Below, piece after piece: positions 1 to 12,149 of a DNA stretch of 64,000 nt. The notes under the pieces were generated by a model, which saw only the letters and a list, made by a program, of their open reading frames with translations, was not told where the DNA came from and did not search any database. This DNA comes from Porodaedalea pini. Its lineage: Eukaryota > Basidiomycota > Agaricomycetes > Hymenochaetales > Hymenochaetaceae. Where the stretch lies: positions 62,001-126,000 of the forward strand of contig NBAY01000007.1 of assembly GCA_002794775.1 (NCBI GenBank), given 5' to 3'. Position numbers and translations under genes: made by a program. Every line of letters begins with the position of its first letter. Within the stretch, counting starts at the first letter, position 1.

Positions 1-3000
1 TGACGGACATCATGTTTAGAGCACGATGGATCTGGGCACTGGGGTTCGAGGTTTTGATTATGCAGATCGAGCACGTTCAGCATTAAGCTGGCGGCGCGAG
101 AAAGAACTGAGCAATGTATCTTTTTCCTAGGGGAAAGCTTCAGAAACAGACGAAGGGATCGCGTTGGATGAAGGATGAACAAGGACGGCTCGAGGATTGA
201 ACGATGTCCATGAAGATTGACGATGTCTCTTTTCCAGTCTCGAAGGAGGTCGAGCTGTACTTGAGCGTTCAGATTAGGTAGGGAATCTGGTATCATTTCG
301 CGATTGGGTTTGGTAGCGGCATCCTTTGCAAGTTTGTCAGCTTTAGAGTTGCCGAGTACTCCCCTGTGAGAAGGGAGCCATTGGATGGTGATATGTGAGG
401 CTTCGTGATGAAGCGCAAGAAAAATACTGCAAAGGCAACGGAATGTTGTGATAAATTCCGCATGTCAAGTGACGTTAGAGAAAATGAGCTCGATGCAATT
501 GAGCGAGTCCGTAACGATGTGAATGTGGATAGGGGTGAAGCATTTCGCCAGTAGGGAGGAGATACGATGCATAGCTGCGATGAGCACTTCCTGCTCCTCA
601 AACAAAATGTTCGAGCGAGAGTGCGCTGCTGAAGAAAAGACAGCGAGTTCTTTGTGATCGTGCATGATAACGAATCCGTGGCCGCCTGTGCTAGAACCGT
701 TGGCCTGAGGTATAATGGAGCCATCTGTGAAGATGAAGTATTGATAAGGAGGGGGGTATAAGAAGAAGGAGTTGAAATCGCGAATGGCGCGGTTACGTTG
801 GGATGAAGATGGAATTGGAGTCATAATGAGACGCGAATGAATTTGAGTGAATGTGGGATAGGAAAGAGACTTCGGGATCTGGACATCAGGAAGAAGAGAT
901 GACAGTAAGTATTGTTTCGGAATAGGATTGTGTTTTGAGTAGGAGAAATATGATAATAAGAAACGCTGAGAAAGGTAACGAATGAAAAGATGAAGCGGAG
1001 GACATGATAAAAAGGATTCCGCGACAGCTGAAGAAATGCTTTTGTGAAATATGTAGTCGAAAAAACGTCTTTGGGTTGGCTGAAGGATAGTGGAAATGAG
1101 GGCGGAATCCAGGAAGAGGGCAGCGCCATAGGTGGCAACAGAACGAATCAGACCGAAATATAATTGCCTGGCATATTGAAAGTATGCGCCGTTTGCGCGA
1201 TTAAAAAGAAAGGAGCGCTGGTGAAAGGTAGAGAGGGCTTTGTATGCCCGGGCTGTGAAGTGAAGGTTGGGTGAAAGATTGTAGGAAAGGATTATACCTA
1301 ACCAGGTTAAATGAAGCGAAGGGGGGATGACGCAATTGTTGGGTAAAGATAAGGACGCGTTAGAAGAAGATGGGGAGCCCTTAAGAAAGGAGCGGAAGGT
1401 AAAGGCGGCGCCGCATTTGTTTGGAAGAATATGGAGGAGTTCAATAGCATCGGGGTTGATAGAGAGACCGAGCTCTTGAAATTGAAGAGATAGAAATTGG
1501 AACTGTTTATGAAGGCGAATTAGGTTGGTCGGAATGCTAAGGGATCGAGCATAAAGAAGGTGGTCATCCATATATGCAAGCAAAGGACGATGGGGGCCAA
1601 AACGAGAGTTATAAGCTGAAATGGTGTCTGCAGCAGCAAAGATTGAAATAAGAGGGGATAATGGGGACCCTTGAGGAATGCCTCTATTGGGTTTGATAAA
1701 TGGGGTAGAAAAGAAGTCGTTGAAATGGAACGAAATGGGTCTGTTCCCGAGCCAGGATGACAAGATGCGGATAATGTTTGGATGGACGTTAGAAAGGATA
1801 AGTTTCTGAAGAAGTCGGTTGTGTGAAATATTATCAAAGAAACCTTGAATGTCCACGGTAAGGATGGAAGTGATGAGATAGCGATGTGCATGGAAACGAA
1901 GACTAGAATGATCACCAGAGTTGATGATGAAAGGTTGGGATAAAATGGTAGAAAGGAGTTCATAACAAGCTGTAAGGGAAGAACGATGTTTCCTGCACCT
2001 GTGCTGGGCATCAGGAAGAAGGTTATTGGTTTCGAAAAAGGGTTGTAAAAAGTTAAATAAAACACGTTCGAAGAGCTTGCCGATTGTATCGACCAGGGCA
2101 ATAGGACGATACGCCCGTGGAACTGAAAAATCAGAACGTTTGGGTTTCAGAATGAAAGTAACAAGGGATGTTTTAAAAGGAAGGGGAAAATGACCGAGCC
2201 AAATGCATAAGGAAAAGAGGTCAACAAAAAATTGACCGCGGTGTTCGATAAGTAACGCGAGGTGTTTGTATGAAATGTGGTTGTTACCAGGACTCGTTTC
2301 TTGGTCGATGCCTTTGATCGCATCATGAATGTTGCTCATCGTAAAGGGAGGGAAGTCACGGAGGGCTGGGAGTGGAATGACTTCTGGTATAGACGATAAC
2401 GGAGGAAAGAACGTCTTGCGAAAGAGAGTCGCCTTGTCGTCTTCCGAAAGAGTGAATGAACCGTTAGCCATATGAAGCGCCCCGATAGGGGAACGACGGC
2501 GAGCGGTGCCCAGGTATTGATGGCGCCAGATAGATCGGGCATCGGACTGCTGAAGATGAGCACCGAAAAAGGCGTTTTTGGCGCGGGTAATCTCGATGTC
2601 AAGGCGTTTACGTGACTCAGGATGAGGATTTCGACAGTGCTCGCGATACAGTTTTGAACATGTTTCGGACCACCAAGCATTGGGGCCGAAATATGACCGC
2701 GGTTTTCGTTTGTTGAGAAAAAAGGTAGCAAAATTTGCGAAGGAAGTCTGAAACGAAGAAAGGAGGATGTCCAGCGCCTCAGGTGTATGAATGTCAGATA
2801 ATGAAAAGGAGAAATAATTGGAGTCGCAAAATTCCACGACGAACGCAGGTAGGTCATGAGATTGGATAGAACGAAGGGCTGGTTTTGTGGAGAGAGGTAT
2901 TAAGTCCAATGGGAATGAGAAAAGAAGTGGTCGGTGGTCCGACACAATGTCCAAAGAATTATTCGAAACGGAAATATGGTCCAAAAGGTAAGGGGCGAAG

Positions 3001-3632
3001 TCTTCTGAAGCGAGGTCGAGGTCGATGATGGTTTTGGAATTATTAGAACGGTTGAAATAAGTGAACTGATCGGGGGGGTTACAGACCGTTAGGTCTCTAT
3101 CGTTGATCCAGTCAACGAGAGCCCTTGACCTAGAAAATTTGCTTGACTGGGCCGGAAACGACCACAAATCGGAATGTCTGTTAAAATCCCCAGTGAAAAT
3201 GTTAGAGGGGAGGCAGCATGAAGGGAAGGGGTTTTCGAATTCATGAAGAGAGGGAGAGTTGTAAATGTTCCAAAGTAAAAGAGGAGGTGTGTCGTTCCGA
3301 GAAATGGAAATTACGCATATATTAGGGGATGGGGGGTCGGAATCATATAGCGAGACCCGATGGATGATTCGCAGGTGTACCAAAGTGCAACACCGCAGTT
3401 TGGACGAAGGAGATGGTCTGAAGATTGTGTAAGGATTGGAGTTGCGAATTTGAAAAATTCGAGAACCAGACGGTGATGTTTTAGAAGGGACCGTTGATAA
3501 AATAGTTGGAATTTCCTGAAAGCAAATGATGTCTGGGGTATAGTTAGTGGTTGAAAAGGAGTGTAAGAGGTAGTCGAAAGTGGGTTCAGAATTGCGGATG
3601 TTAAGTGAGAAAACAGAGATTGTGTCCATCAT
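1..3632 (-). pseudogene. LINE ORF2: APE endonuclease, reverse transcriptase, RNase H (one in-frame TGA; 3' end outside window)
   Basis: Translation from ATG-ATG at 3632 gives 1055 residues to a TGA at 465-467. The frame then stays open to position 1. Visible motifs: endonuclease SLNIR near residue 10, CFQE near 37, GDFNRHSD near 148 and SDHRPL near 230; RT with PRAYRPIAL, TVDIQGFFDNI, GIPQGSPLSPL and the catalytic AYMDD; RNase H starting at FTDGS. The conserved end of RNase H (PSHRGVLGNSKAD) lies after the TGA, so the stop cuts a domain and is best read as a nonsense mutation, possibly CGA to TGA. A Cys/His cluster (CPDPSCSKHD) follows near position 20. ORF2 begins 6 nt after the ORF1 stop and in the same frame. 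Confidence 0.85.
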
Positions 3633-3638
3633 AAGAAT

Positions 3639-5875
3639 TTAGAAGGGGGACCTATAGTTGCGGCGCACTGGACACTCCGATGACCTGGCGCTATGATTGC
3701 CCTGGCAGTTAATGCACCGGGCAAAGTGATCGCATTGAAGGTTGTTGGACGCCGTACACGGAGCGCATTTAGCGACATGTACGGCAGTCCGGTGGGGTTC
3801 AGAGCAGATCATGCAGCGTGCTACTGACCGACATTTCGATGCGGCGTGTCCCAAGTGATGGCAGTTATCACATTGGTTGATTGTGGGGCAGGCTTTCATC
3901 TCTTCAAGGCGGCGGATGACACCGAAAACTGGAACAGATCTGTTGTTATGAAGGAAAAAATGATCAAAACAAAGGTGGGAATCATCCTTGAGGACAACCG
4001 ATACGTTGCAGTAGTCGCGTTGGTTGAGGCGTTCAATAGAGGACATGAAACGGGGCAGGAACATGAACTCGTAACCCTCGAATTGTGGTAAAGCGGAGAT
4101 TTCGTCGATTAGATCCTTCTCCGAATAAATAAGGTTGGTGTCTTTGTCGAACACGGGGACGCCGGGGATGACCATTTTGAACTGAGGTGAAGGGGTGAAT
4201 TCCCTTGCCCCAGAGATATTGATAATGTGGTTGAGCTGCGTGACTAGGGCGTTATATTGTGTGTCAAAATCAGCGCGAATGTTAGTAAAAGCAATTAGGA
4301 GATTGCTGTTGGATGTGTATTCCACGTTAAGGATGATGAGGTGTTTGAAAAGCGGGTTGCCCTTGAGGCCCGCCCGAACTGTGTTTTTAACCACGAGGGT
4401 AGAAGGGTGAACAGCAAGATCACCCGGAAGTGAAAAGAAGATACGGCAAACATTACGAACGCGCGTATTCACCGATCCGTTAGACCGGTTAATAGGAACG
4501 GTTGAGACTTCCCCTTGGGGGTTCTGTTCCGTGGTTCGAGTAACTTTGGTAAGGACAGTCTTAGGTTTCTTTTGGGCAGCTTTGGCGTACGAAACCGTGG
4601 TAAAGCCTTCCTGGTCGACTCTGACTGATTCGACCACTGGATGGTAGATGGTGGTCTGTGATCCGCGAGGAGCATTGTGTGCTGAGTGAGCGTAACCATC
4701 CGGTGCGATGATGGTACCCTCCGTAGTCATACGGTAGCTGGAACCTGGGATGCGAGTTTTAGCAATGGCAGCTGCGTATTCTGTTTTTCCGTTTTTTGGG
4801 GTCTGAACGTGCTGTTTAGCGATAGGGCCTGGGGGAGGGAATTTGGGATCGTGTACGAAATGAACTCCAATTGGGTCTGGCAAGATTTTGTTCTGTTTGT
4901 TAATATTAATATTAGCAGGAGCCGGGCGCTGAACTGAAGGAGCCGGGGCGTCTGAAAGCTTTTTTTCGATTGTGTTAGTTTTTTCAGAGATGGAAGAAAC
5001 AATGGCGGAAAGGTGCTGGATAGACCTTGACATAGCGTGCATAGTATCGGTGATTTCCTGATCACGAATGGTTTGACTGTTGACATAAATGTTTTCGAAA
5101 ACGTGCTTAAATGAGGGTGAGTGGATGCGAAAAGTAGAATGAAAAGCTTCCAGGCTCTCGTTGGCCGAGTTCTGGAGAGATGTCTGATCGTCCAAAGTGT
5201 TGGACTTGTTAATCCAGGATACCAGGTTGGAGCCGATGTTGGCGAGGATAGATCCGGCCCGGTTAGCATCATCGTACCAAGGTTTCTCGGACGACCATGT
5301 GGGTTGCGAGATGAGTGTGTTTATCGTACTAATGGTTTCCTTAGTAAGATCGGCGAACGAACGGTTAACATTCTCGGCGATTTCCGGATCATATTGTTCA
5401 TCGATAGGGACCATATCCTCGTCAACCTGAGGGGCTTGACTGGCCTGAGCATCCTGGATGTATAAATCATCGTCGTCCATAGCATCGTTGTCGATGCGAG
5501 CCGGGGGCGGGAGAGATCGATGCTCCTCCTCGGAATTTGACCGTTTAAGCGTGTTCTGCGACTCGATATCTGGGGAGGGGGGAGGTCCCCTTGTTTGCGG
5601 AGCTTGGCGGCATGCTCGTCTGCCTCGACATCGGGTGACCAGTTTGCACGATTCGTTTGGACTTGATTGCATACGGAGTCGTTGTGGTTGTAGGTCTTGT
5701 CGCGACCACAAACGGCGCATAAATTGGCGGTCCCGCTAACACACTGGCGACTGTGGTAGGGGAGATCCTGTTTACACTCCTCACACTTGGTGGGGTCCTT
5801 GGGATTAACAAGGGAACGGAGAGACTTTGTCTTATGAAGAGAGGCTTTTGCTCTGGTCAACATCTTGTTGTCCAT
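3639..5875 (-). pseudogene. LINE ORF1: gag-like protein with zinc knuckles (frame break near 5573-5586)
   Basis: The long frame (start at 5720 if read alone, 693 residues) ends in three Cys/His knuckles. The first is a canonical CX2CX4HX4C (CDNCHHLGHAASKC), followed by CMICSEPH and CINCQGNH-type units, and the protein stops with TAA at 3639-3641. A second frame starting at ATG 5875 holds a Cys-rich stretch (CEECKQD, CAVCGRD) and reaches a C-rich run at about 5573-5586. A -1 shift there would continue into the long frame with matching acidic, proline-rich composition. I infer that the intact protein starts at 5875 and that an indel in the homopolymer split it; a programmed slip is possible but less likely. 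Role by family: RNA-binding chaperone of the LINE RNP. Confidence 0.65.
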
Positions 5876-6228
5876 AGCGGAGAGAGGGTACGAAGAAGAC
5901 TGTAAACGATTTTCCCACGGTGGATGATGACAGTAGGAGGAAAAGTGTTTATGATCGGGCATACCTATCGCTGAGGACCCCTTGCGTCCGCCGCTCTCAC
6001 CGGGATCCCACTGGATCCCACTGGGATACCGCTGATGGCCGGGATCCTTGTGAGACACACAACCGCCCTACGTTTTCGACATGATTGAACATTCTTTTGA
6101 CTCGCACCTAGCTGAGGTAAATTCTCATAGATAGTTCGTCCAAGCGTCGATACAAAAGTTGATTTAGCGGACTACGAGCTTTATCTGTCCCTTCATTCCC
6201 AAAGGCTTCGCTCTCTAAAGCTTCCAGT
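5876..6228. other. LINE 5' region and upstream region of the monooxygenase gene
   Basis: No gene is seen. Part of it is presumably the LINE 5' untranslated region, including short direct repeats around 5999-6034. The rest (about 6061-6228) should carry the promoter of the plus-strand monooxygenase. I could not define the LINE 5' junction or a target-site duplication. Confidence 0.4.
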
Positions 6229-8403
6229 ATGGCAGGAACTGATGCGGGATCTATCGCGGCGGAATGGCTCTCTGCGTTCAGCGCATCACTGGAAGCAGGC
6301 GATCTGGAAGCACTTCCCTCGTTATTCATCACGGGTGGTTATCTGCGTGATGTCTTGGTTTTCACCTGGGATTTCAGGACTATCCAAGGCCGCACGCAGA
6401 TAAAGGAGTTCCTCTCTGACAAGCTGTCTAAGCAGAGATATGATAACTTCCAACTGCATACTGGCTCACCGTACCTATCTCCTGCCGTCGACAAGTCCGA
6501 TCCAAACCGTGATGTAGTCAAGGCTGCTTTCACTTTTGAGACAGAAAAAGCTTTGTGTCGCGGTGCAGTCAGCCTTGTAGCGGACGCCGTCAAGGAAGAG
6601 GATGTAGGCTCGTGGAAGGCACTTAGTGTTGTAACTATGGTCGAAGACTGGAAGGGCTACGAAGAGAAGTCGCGACAGTCTGAGTTACAAGATGGGAATC
6701 ATACTTGGGTGGAGGAGATCGCGCAGAGGCGTACAATCGCGGAAACCAACCCAGACGTTCTGATAGGCGAGTTGTAATTTTTACAGAGGAATCTCAAGAA
6801 TATGCTCATATGTGTCTGTTTGATTTCTCTCAGTTGGCGCTGGCCAAGCTGGCCTACAGCTCGCGGCTCGCCTTCATCAGTCGGGCATCTCATGCTTAAT
6901 TCTGGAGAAGGAGTCCAGAGTTGGTGATAATTGGAGGAAAAGGTACCCGTCGTTAAAGTTACATGTTCCACGAGGCTATTGTCAACGTGAGTCACTTAGG
7001 TCTGAATCTCAGGCCTTCTCGGAGTATATCTTACAGTATACTTTGCAGTTCTCTACCAGCCTTATCCTTCAAATTGTCCGATATACATCCCGAAGGACAT
7101 GCTTGCGAATTGGCTCGAATCATATGTGCTGTCCCAGAATCTATTCGTCTGGACCTCATCCGCTATAGAAAGTAATCCTTCCTACGATGCGACGACGAAA
7201 ACATGGACTGTAACAATTGTTAGAGGTGATCAGTACATTACGCTGAATCCGAAGCATCTCATTATGGCTCTGAGTACGTTTGGAGATGGGATAATGCCTG
7301 CTATTCCGGGGCAGAACATTTTTGAGGGTTCTCAAGTCCATTCAAGCCACTTCCCTGGAGGAGCCGAATTTGCAGGAAAGCGCGTCTTCGTTATGGGTGC
7401 AGCAAACTCCGCGTCAGACATCTGCGTGGACCTAGTCAATGGAGGGGCGAAGTCCGTAGCTTTACTCCAGCGCTCTCCGACTTGTGTACGCTCCAGCAAG
7501 TACATTGCTGGGTTGATTGCGGCCGTGTTCCCGGAGGATGTGCCGATTGACGTGACGGACTTCAAGGTGCAATCGACGCCGGTGAAGCTGCTGTTGGATT
7601 CGCTGCGCGTCCAGCAGCAGTTTGCTCACGATCACGACAAACAAATGCTCGATGGACTGAAGAAAGCAGGATTCGAGTTGACGGATGGCCCGAGTGGTGC
7701 AGGTCACATCGAGCTTGGGTTAACCAGAGGTGGAGGTACGTTTCGATGAACCTTGTTTTGTTCCCCTTAGAACTTACTTGCGTGCACATGCAGGCTATTG
7801 TCAGTGAACATGTTTCTTAATGTCAAGAAAGCGCTGACAAAGTGATAGTATTTGACTCGGGCTTCGCCTCTCTGATCTCCGATGGAACGATCAAGCTCAA
7901 GAAAAACGTCGAGGTGACTCGCATGACCGAAAGGAGTGTCGTGTTCTCAGACAGGTCAGAGCTGGAAGCAGATGCTATAGTCTATGCGTAAGGCTTGTTC
8001 TCGCTTTTCCGCAACTGTTTGTTTTAAATAAGAATGAATGTCAGGACTGGGTTCCACCCCATACGAGAAACATACAGACACATTCTCGGAGATGAGATTG
8101 TCGAGAGGACGTCGGATGTTTGGGACCTCGACGGAGGTGAAGTCAGGGGCGTTTACAAGCCGACCGGTTATCCTAGAGTCGGTCCTCTCAATGTACTCTT
8201 TTCGGCGACCTTGACTGACGTGTTGGTTTTGCACAGCTTTGGTACGCTGCAGGGGACTTCTCATTTGCGAGACGCTGTTCAAAGCAATTGGTGAGTCAAC
8301 ATGCTTACTCGCTCGTCTGGTTTGCTTCACAGATTAACTAACGTGACACGTCTTCTAGGCGCTTCTGATTAAGGCCGCAGAACTCGGGTACTATAAGCCT
8401 TGA
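6229..8403 (+). CDS. Flavin-containing monooxygenase with N-terminal SnoaL/NTF2-like domain, 8 exons
   Basis: Proposed exons: 6229-6766, 6834-6986, 7049-7735, 7794-7799, 7849-7987, 8045-8177, 8237-8290, 8359-8403. They sum to 1755 nt (584 residues), which fits this fungal FMO family. Residues 1-170 resemble the SnoaL/NTF2-like extension common in these proteins. The FAD Rossmann motif VGAGQAG is split by the first intron, followed by GDNWRKRYPSLKLH. A second nucleotide-binding motif (VMGAANSASD) follows, with RGGGY and ATGFHPIRE-type FMO signatures near the end. The first intron uses GC-AG (gcgagt donor); the canonical GT nearby breaks the frame. Exon 4 is only 6 nt (GCTATT). By family it is an FAD/NADPH-dependent oxygenase; the substrate cannot be told. 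No stop or frameshift remains after splicing. Confidence 0.85.
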
Positions 8404-8984
8404 GGCATTGACGTTCCACTGTGGAAGTATGACACTCCGTTTCCCCGTTGTTAGTCAGTCAGCTGCACTTATTGAATCATAGACCACCCTTTGTCGATCT
8501 GTTTTGGCCATGACTTGTTATCTTAATGAACTGGGGGGAAGACGAGAGAACTAGGCCGGGATCAGAAACTATTCTACCTGTCGTGCTGCATTTCTGTCAT
8601 GCATGAGCGTAGCGCCTAGAATGTATACCTTTGTTGTTTCTACAAGGCCCTATTCTCCCTAAGTGCCTGCCTGATGCCAGTGATGCAGAGGGCTAGCACA
8701 ACTTGGAACTCTAGATCAAAGCGACGACAACTAATAATCGAATATTGTCCGTCGTGCAGAGTATATCATACATAAACGTCAGGGTGATGGTACCAACAAC
8801 ATACTATGGTCGTCATCCTCGGATACAATCTCTAAGACAAAACGAACGAAAGGCAGGGAAGAAAGGATATCGAGTGACAAATACTTTATAATAGAACAGG
8901 CGTTAGGAGCCGAAGCCAAGTCCTTCAGTAGCTGAAGGGAATAAAATCGATAGAACAAGAGTTGTTACCGAAGAAATAAAAGCA
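8404..8984. other. Convergent intergenic region
   Basis: Space between the stop codons of the plus-strand monooxygenase and the minus-strand transporter. It should hold both 3' UTRs. I see no ORF, RNA gene or repeat here. Confidence 0.5.
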
Positions 8985-11715
8985 TCAGAAATGTCCAGGT
9001 GAAGGTCCGACGAGCCGGATACCCCCATGACGCACATCGTCCTCGTCGGACGGGTTTGAACCATCATCCAGCGACGGACTTCGTACGAGGCTGACACTTT
9101 CTTCCTTATCGTCCACACCCTTCGGGTACCTTCGGTCACTCGGCGCGCGCTTATGGGCTCGTCCATGACGCCGAGCACCATGCCCCTCCTCATCGCTCGC
9201 GGGCGAGAATCGCGACCGATTTGGCAGTGGTGAAGACGCGCTTCCGCTGGCCGAGAAGGTCGCACCAATTGAAGTTGCAGGTGCGGCGTCAAATGGATCC
9301 TGTCGCGGTAGACTCTTCTGACTTGCAAACATAGTTGCTGGTGCCGTACGCAGCGGCGTAGAGCCGTCAAACGATTCCATGGACGGAAGACCTGAGGTGG
9401 CATGTTGAGGTCGGGGGTGTTGTAATGAAAGACCGTCCGACGAGGTCTCCTCCCTGATTGGAGCCATCGAGGTCATTGATATTTGGCTTGGTGAGGGGGA
9501 GCGGAAGGAAGTTTCTCGTCGCTCATGTGTTGCAAGATCTGCACCTAAGCCCTTTGATGGATATTTATGGACCACATCCTCCGTATCAAACTTGATTGTC
9601 GGTGTACGGGGCGGTACCGGAGTATGGTCGGTGTTGACAAGCATGGACCCTCGCTCTAGCCCATCAAGATTGAACGTTGGTACAGGCGCATCGTACAGCT
9701 GGTGTCTTTGCAAACCCTCGAATTGCGCCTCGGTTCCCGTAGTCCGACGGGATCGAATCGAGCTCGCAGTTCGGCTCGACATGCTCATCCGACGAGCACT
9801 TCGTGCACGGATCATGCTGCCTAAAGGACCAAAGGAGCCTCGGATAGAGTCAATCCCTGGATCCTCAATACCCGACAAATCCTTCTCGTCCATTTTTGCA
9901 GTGTTGCTTCGCGCGGCTTGCAAAAGGAGAGTTGAACGACGATCAAGCCTGTTTCCAAGTTCCGATGGGTCAATCTTCGACATTTGCAAGATTGTAATAC
10001 CGCAGCAGATGACCAAGAATCCCATAACGATAGTCAATATTTGCGTTGCCGTTGCTTTGAGGCCTTGGAATAGTACGATCGTGGTAACCATAGAAAAGAA
10101 CGTGACTGGAGGCTCTATGAGATAACCGATCATCGCTGAGTAAACATCTAAACTTACAGATCACATAGTATGTTGGCGTGACTATAAACAAGGAGAGGAA
10201 AAAAGGTTAGCATGACTCTAGTAAGCTGGTAAAGCAAACATATTTACCCATGGCTGACGGAAATAACAGATTAGCATGGGCACCGAAAAAGAAGACAGAT
10301 AGAACGCACCAGTATTGAATAAGGCTAAAGCCACGTTGAGATAGTAGACTTCAGTGACTGAAAGGAATGTCAGCGCTCTCGATGGAAAATGTAGAATACT
10401 TGCACGAACTTAATGTAACAGCAACAAAAACCATTAAGAAATAAATGAACCAATATTTAAACTGCAAAAGCAAGGAAAATAATCAGGTCATTGAAAGGTA
10501 AATCGTGAAAAGAGTCTTACTTGATTGTCTCCATATGCCGTCGTAACTATGGCTGAACCAAGTCCGGTCGTAACACTGACACTGATGCCACCAATCATAC
10601 TGCAAACCATAATGTACCATAGCATGGATTTCTTCCCATACCTGTAGGGTGGTATGAGTGAAACAGCAACATGAGCTAAGAAAGGTTTCTGACAGACTTA
10701 CCTAGGTGCGAAAAAGAAGACGATGACGAGTGCTGCCGCTATTAGCGTGCCTGCGTACGCTAAGAATCCCGGCGCGATAAAGAGTTTCTCGAACTCCTTG
10801 ATTTGGCCGACAGAGTTCTCTTGAGGGCCTTGAAATGTAAAGGTGAGACGGCGAAGACTTCAAAGGTAAAAGCGCGGCATACCGTTGAATGCGATGATAG
10901 TGGATCCGATCTTGAGCATCGTTAGTAATTACGAGTCAGTCAGCATGACAATGAGAGCGCTCACAATGCACAGGGCACATCCAACCCATCCAAAGAACGA
11001 CAGCTTCTCCTTCAAGATCAGCGACGATAGAATAGCGCAGATAACGACAGATAGTGCTCCCAACGGTGTCTATATTTATGGCGATTAGTTGAGTACAGAC
11101 TCCCGAAGAGGAGCTTGAAGCAATGCGACGCACGACGACTAGTGCCTCAACAAATGCGTATGCTATGTACACGAATTAGTAAATAATTTCCAACATCAAG
11201 GTATGAATACTTACCTGCAAAATTACATAGCTCGCCCAAGATCATCACTAGACGCAGACGTCGGGTTAATCGAGAACTTGTGAGAGGTGCGCAATACACA
11301 CGCACTAATCATTCCTGTCCACCATAATGGCTAGCAACAGCGAGTCAGAACAAGTGTGAAAAGCACTGCAACACATGTCTCACTGATTTGAGGTAAGCGA
11401 CACCCTCACCGGCCGCTCCGCCCGCCTGCGAGCGCAGAAGACCTTTCTTCTTGAATACAAAACTTGACCCGATGAGCAAGCCGCTCACAACCGCTCTACA
11501 TGCCTTCGCGTGAGCAAGCGCGAGCCGACATACAGACATAGTCGAGTATCTTACAATATGATCCCAACGACCTTGGACGGCATACAATGAGTGCATGATT
11601 GTATACGCTCTTCGTAGCCACTCACCTTGAGGTTGGATCCCACAGTGACTGAAGCCGCAGCGGACGACGATGCGGAAGCGGCGGCACTGCTCGTCGTTGA
11701 TGCGGTAGTTGACAT
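8985..11715 (-). CDS. NIPA-family (magnesium) transporter, copy A
   Basis: A multi-exon minus-strand gene, proposed start ATG 11715 (MSTTAST). Exon 1 is 11626-11715, exon 2 is 17 nt (11555-11571) and exon 3 is 11384-11495. Later exons encode SGLLIGSSFVFKKKGLL, TPLGALSVV, LKEKLSFFGWVGC, IIAFNGPQE, FIAPGFLAY and TPTYYVIFTFF, all typical of NIPA/SLC57 membrane proteins with about nine helices. The last exon (8985-10105) ends the membrane part (LQMSKIDP) and adds a long Ser/Arg-rich cytosolic tail of about 340 residues. A 6-nt microexon (10248-10253, CCATGG) and a 24-nt exon (10158-10181) lie just before the last exon. Family role: Mg2+ transport at plasma or endosomal membranes. A paralog lies at 39835-42046 on the other strand, beyond the transposon cluster. 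Confidence 0.85.
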
Positions 11716-12149
11716 GCTCAACGTCGGAGGCTGGCGACGTCGGACTGTGGACAGAGATGTGGAAGGATGAGACAAGTGCTATGCGGTGCACATCTGGTGC
11801 GGTCCAAACCGTCAGCCGCGCCTAAAGTAGTAATTGATCGGTGATCGACAGCAACGCGGCTGCCGAAAGTCCAAGGCGCAGGAAAGTCCGCACAAGAGCG
11901 GTGATGCCAAAAGAACGACCGTCAAGAAATGACATTGGAAAAAAGCGAAAGGTAGAATACTATACATAGTTTTACTTGCTTTACATACTACCGAGGTCCA
12001 GAATAATGTTAAGAGAAAGACAGGGAAATGCCAGTACAGTCAAAGCAGCAATCTACATGAGCGTGAACAATGCAAAGACAAGGACAAAGAGGGAGGAAAA
12101 CATGGAAGAAAGTAAAGCATTAGACACAAGAATACTCCAAACTATATGA
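11716..12149. other. Intergenic region upstream of NIPA copy A
   Basis: It contains the upstream region of the minus-strand transporter gene and the 3' flank of the minus-strand adenylate cyclase gene. No ORF, RNA gene or repeat is seen. Confidence 0.4.

Larger units (their letters stand above)
1..6060 (-). mobile_element. Tad-like non-LTR retrotransposon (LINE), truncated by window edge
   Basis: The element runs on the minus strand from about 6060 to beyond position 1. Seen: ORF1 ends in CCHC zinc knuckles, and ORF2 carries an APE-type endonuclease, a reverse transcriptase (AYMDD) and an RNase H, in that order. This is the layout of the fungal Tad1 group of LINEs. No LTRs flank it. The 5' end is not defined; the last element-like sequence is a short GC-rich repeat of a gggatcccactg-type unit near 5999-6034, and the following gene starts at 6229. 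The 3' end, tail and target-site duplication lie outside the window. ORF1 has a frame break and ORF2 an in-frame TGA, so this copy is probably inactive. Confidence 0.88.

Noticed and set aside
4195..5739. Long plus-strand ORFs opposite LINE ORF1
   Set aside because: No start context, domain or intron pattern; shadows of the minus-strand gene.
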